This document shows positions 32,301 to 33,269 of a stretch of 33,269 nt of DNA, piece after piece. Below the pieces are notes generated by a model. That model searched no databases, was not told the origin of the DNA, and was given only the letters and a program-made list of their open reading frames with translations. The translations under genes were made by a program, and so were the position numbers. This DNA is from Nitrospirota bacterium (GTDB lineage Bacteria > Nitrospirota > UBA9217), in NCBI GenBank assembly GCA_029858565.1, contig JAOUEV010000041.1:1-33269 (forward strand), read 5' to 3'. Each line of letters begins with the position of its first letter. The first letter of the stretch is position 1.

Positions 32301-33269
32301 AGAGCGTTGAAGAGATCACCAGGATGTTCAATATCCTCGCGACAGGATCCTCCTGGACCCTTTCCAATGCCGATGATCCGGTGCTTGCTTCCCTTCCCGC
32401 GACCGAGCGTTTCGGCAGGAACGGTACTGCCACGTGGCGGCCGGACCGGGAGGAGCTTTTTCCGACCGCTGTCAAACTTATCCGCAATGGCTTGGAATAC
32501 CATCTGCCGCTCCCGGGCGAGCATAATCTTGAGAATCTTGCTGCAGCGCTCTGTGTATGCGAGCACTTCGGATGCGTAGGGTCGGCGCTGACCGACGCAG
32601 TGCGCAATTACGAAGGTGTTGCCCGGCGCTTTGCCGTGACCAGGACCGTCCAAGACATCACCGTTGTCGATGACTTTGCCCATAACCCCGCAAAGATCGC
32701 GGCTGTTGTACGGGCCAGCCGCGGAATTTCCAGCCGCATCATTGCTGTGTACCAGCCCCATGGCTTCGGCCCGACCCGGTTCCTGAAGCACGAGTATATC
32801 GCGACCTTTCGCACCTCTTTTCATGACAGCGATTCGCTCTATCTCCTGCCGATCTATTATGCCGGCGGCACAGCGCAGAAGAACATCTCCTCAGAGGATA
32901 TCATTACGGGGCTCGGCGCTGTTTCGTTCAAGGCCCGGGCGGTCCAGGACCGCGATGCGCTTCTCAACGCGCTTAAGACGGACGCAAGACCGGGCGACTG
33001 CATCCTGCTCATGGGAGCCCGGGACCCATCTCTGCCCGGCCTGGTTCGGAAGATCATTGATCTTTGCGGCGGGAAAAAAGCCGGGTCTGCCTGAGATCCC
33101 TCTCTCCCCCTGGAAAAGCGTTCCCCTTGCTCCCTGCCCTGCTTTTTTTTACCGTCATACGGCATATTCCGGTCCGTCTATTGCCACAACCTGTTCTTCT
33201 ACAGCAACTTCCTGTCAGGATTCTGATCATTACTGCTCTTGTGCTTGATCTGCCGTCATAGCCTAAACA

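Overview
The window is about 60% GC over most of its length and is densely coded on both strands. It looks like a chromosomal piece of an anaerobic or facultative Gram-negative bacterium. The clues are a TonB/ExbBD outer-membrane uptake system, a complete ETF:quinone oxidoreductase/ETF/acyl-CoA dehydrogenase electron path, an HgdB/HgdC-type iron-sulfur reductase pair, a bacteriohemerythrin and a probable selenoprotein. Gene content fits Nitrospirota or Desulfobacterota-like lineages. This taxonomic guess is inference; no rRNA is present.

Layout. 1-296: end of a response-regulator receiver domain. About 297-3420: AT-richer accessory island with four small plus-strand genes (HEAT-repeat membrane protein, small exported protein, unknown membrane protein, decayed BrnT fused to a BrnA antitoxin), separated by palindromic elements and closed by an attC-like hairpin. 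3457-4644: SfsA fused to DUF123. 4598-4853: two short tandem arrays between convergent genes. 4846-5421: SAM methyltransferase. 5624-6811: iron alcohol dehydrogenase, flanked by two copies of one palindromic repeat. 7254-15122: one 2622-residue ORF joining ETF:quinone oxidoreductase, two acyl-CoA dehydrogenase modules, EtfB and EtfA. 15150-16935 (minus): hemerythrin, a lipoprotein and an overlooked 55-residue selenoprotein with an in-frame TGA. 17054-25394 (minus): nine tightly coupled genes, transcribed in the order TonB receptor, DUF4198-like protein, membrane polyferredoxin, HgdB-like protein, its ATPase activator, CcdA/SafE-like protein, ExbB, ExbD, TonB. 25623-25901: possible small secreted protein. 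25987-27768: aspS. 28069-30028: small zinc-binding-like protein with its own promoter and terminator, then a PhoU-like/PiT phosphate pair. 30187-31024: DUF2301 membrane protein and a small unknown. 31172-33094: L,D-transpeptidase fused to a MurC/Mpl-type ligase.

The two most striking systems are these. (1) The single-chain acyl-CoA-to-quinone machine carries every usual redox module of beta-oxidation electron transfer. (2) The TonB operon couples outer-membrane uptake to an ATP-driven low-potential iron-sulfur reductase and a membrane polyferredoxin, which suggests reductive processing of an imported metal complex or cofactor. Smaller items worth attention are the selenoprotein, the transpeptidase-Mur ligase fusion and the antitoxin with a gutted toxin.
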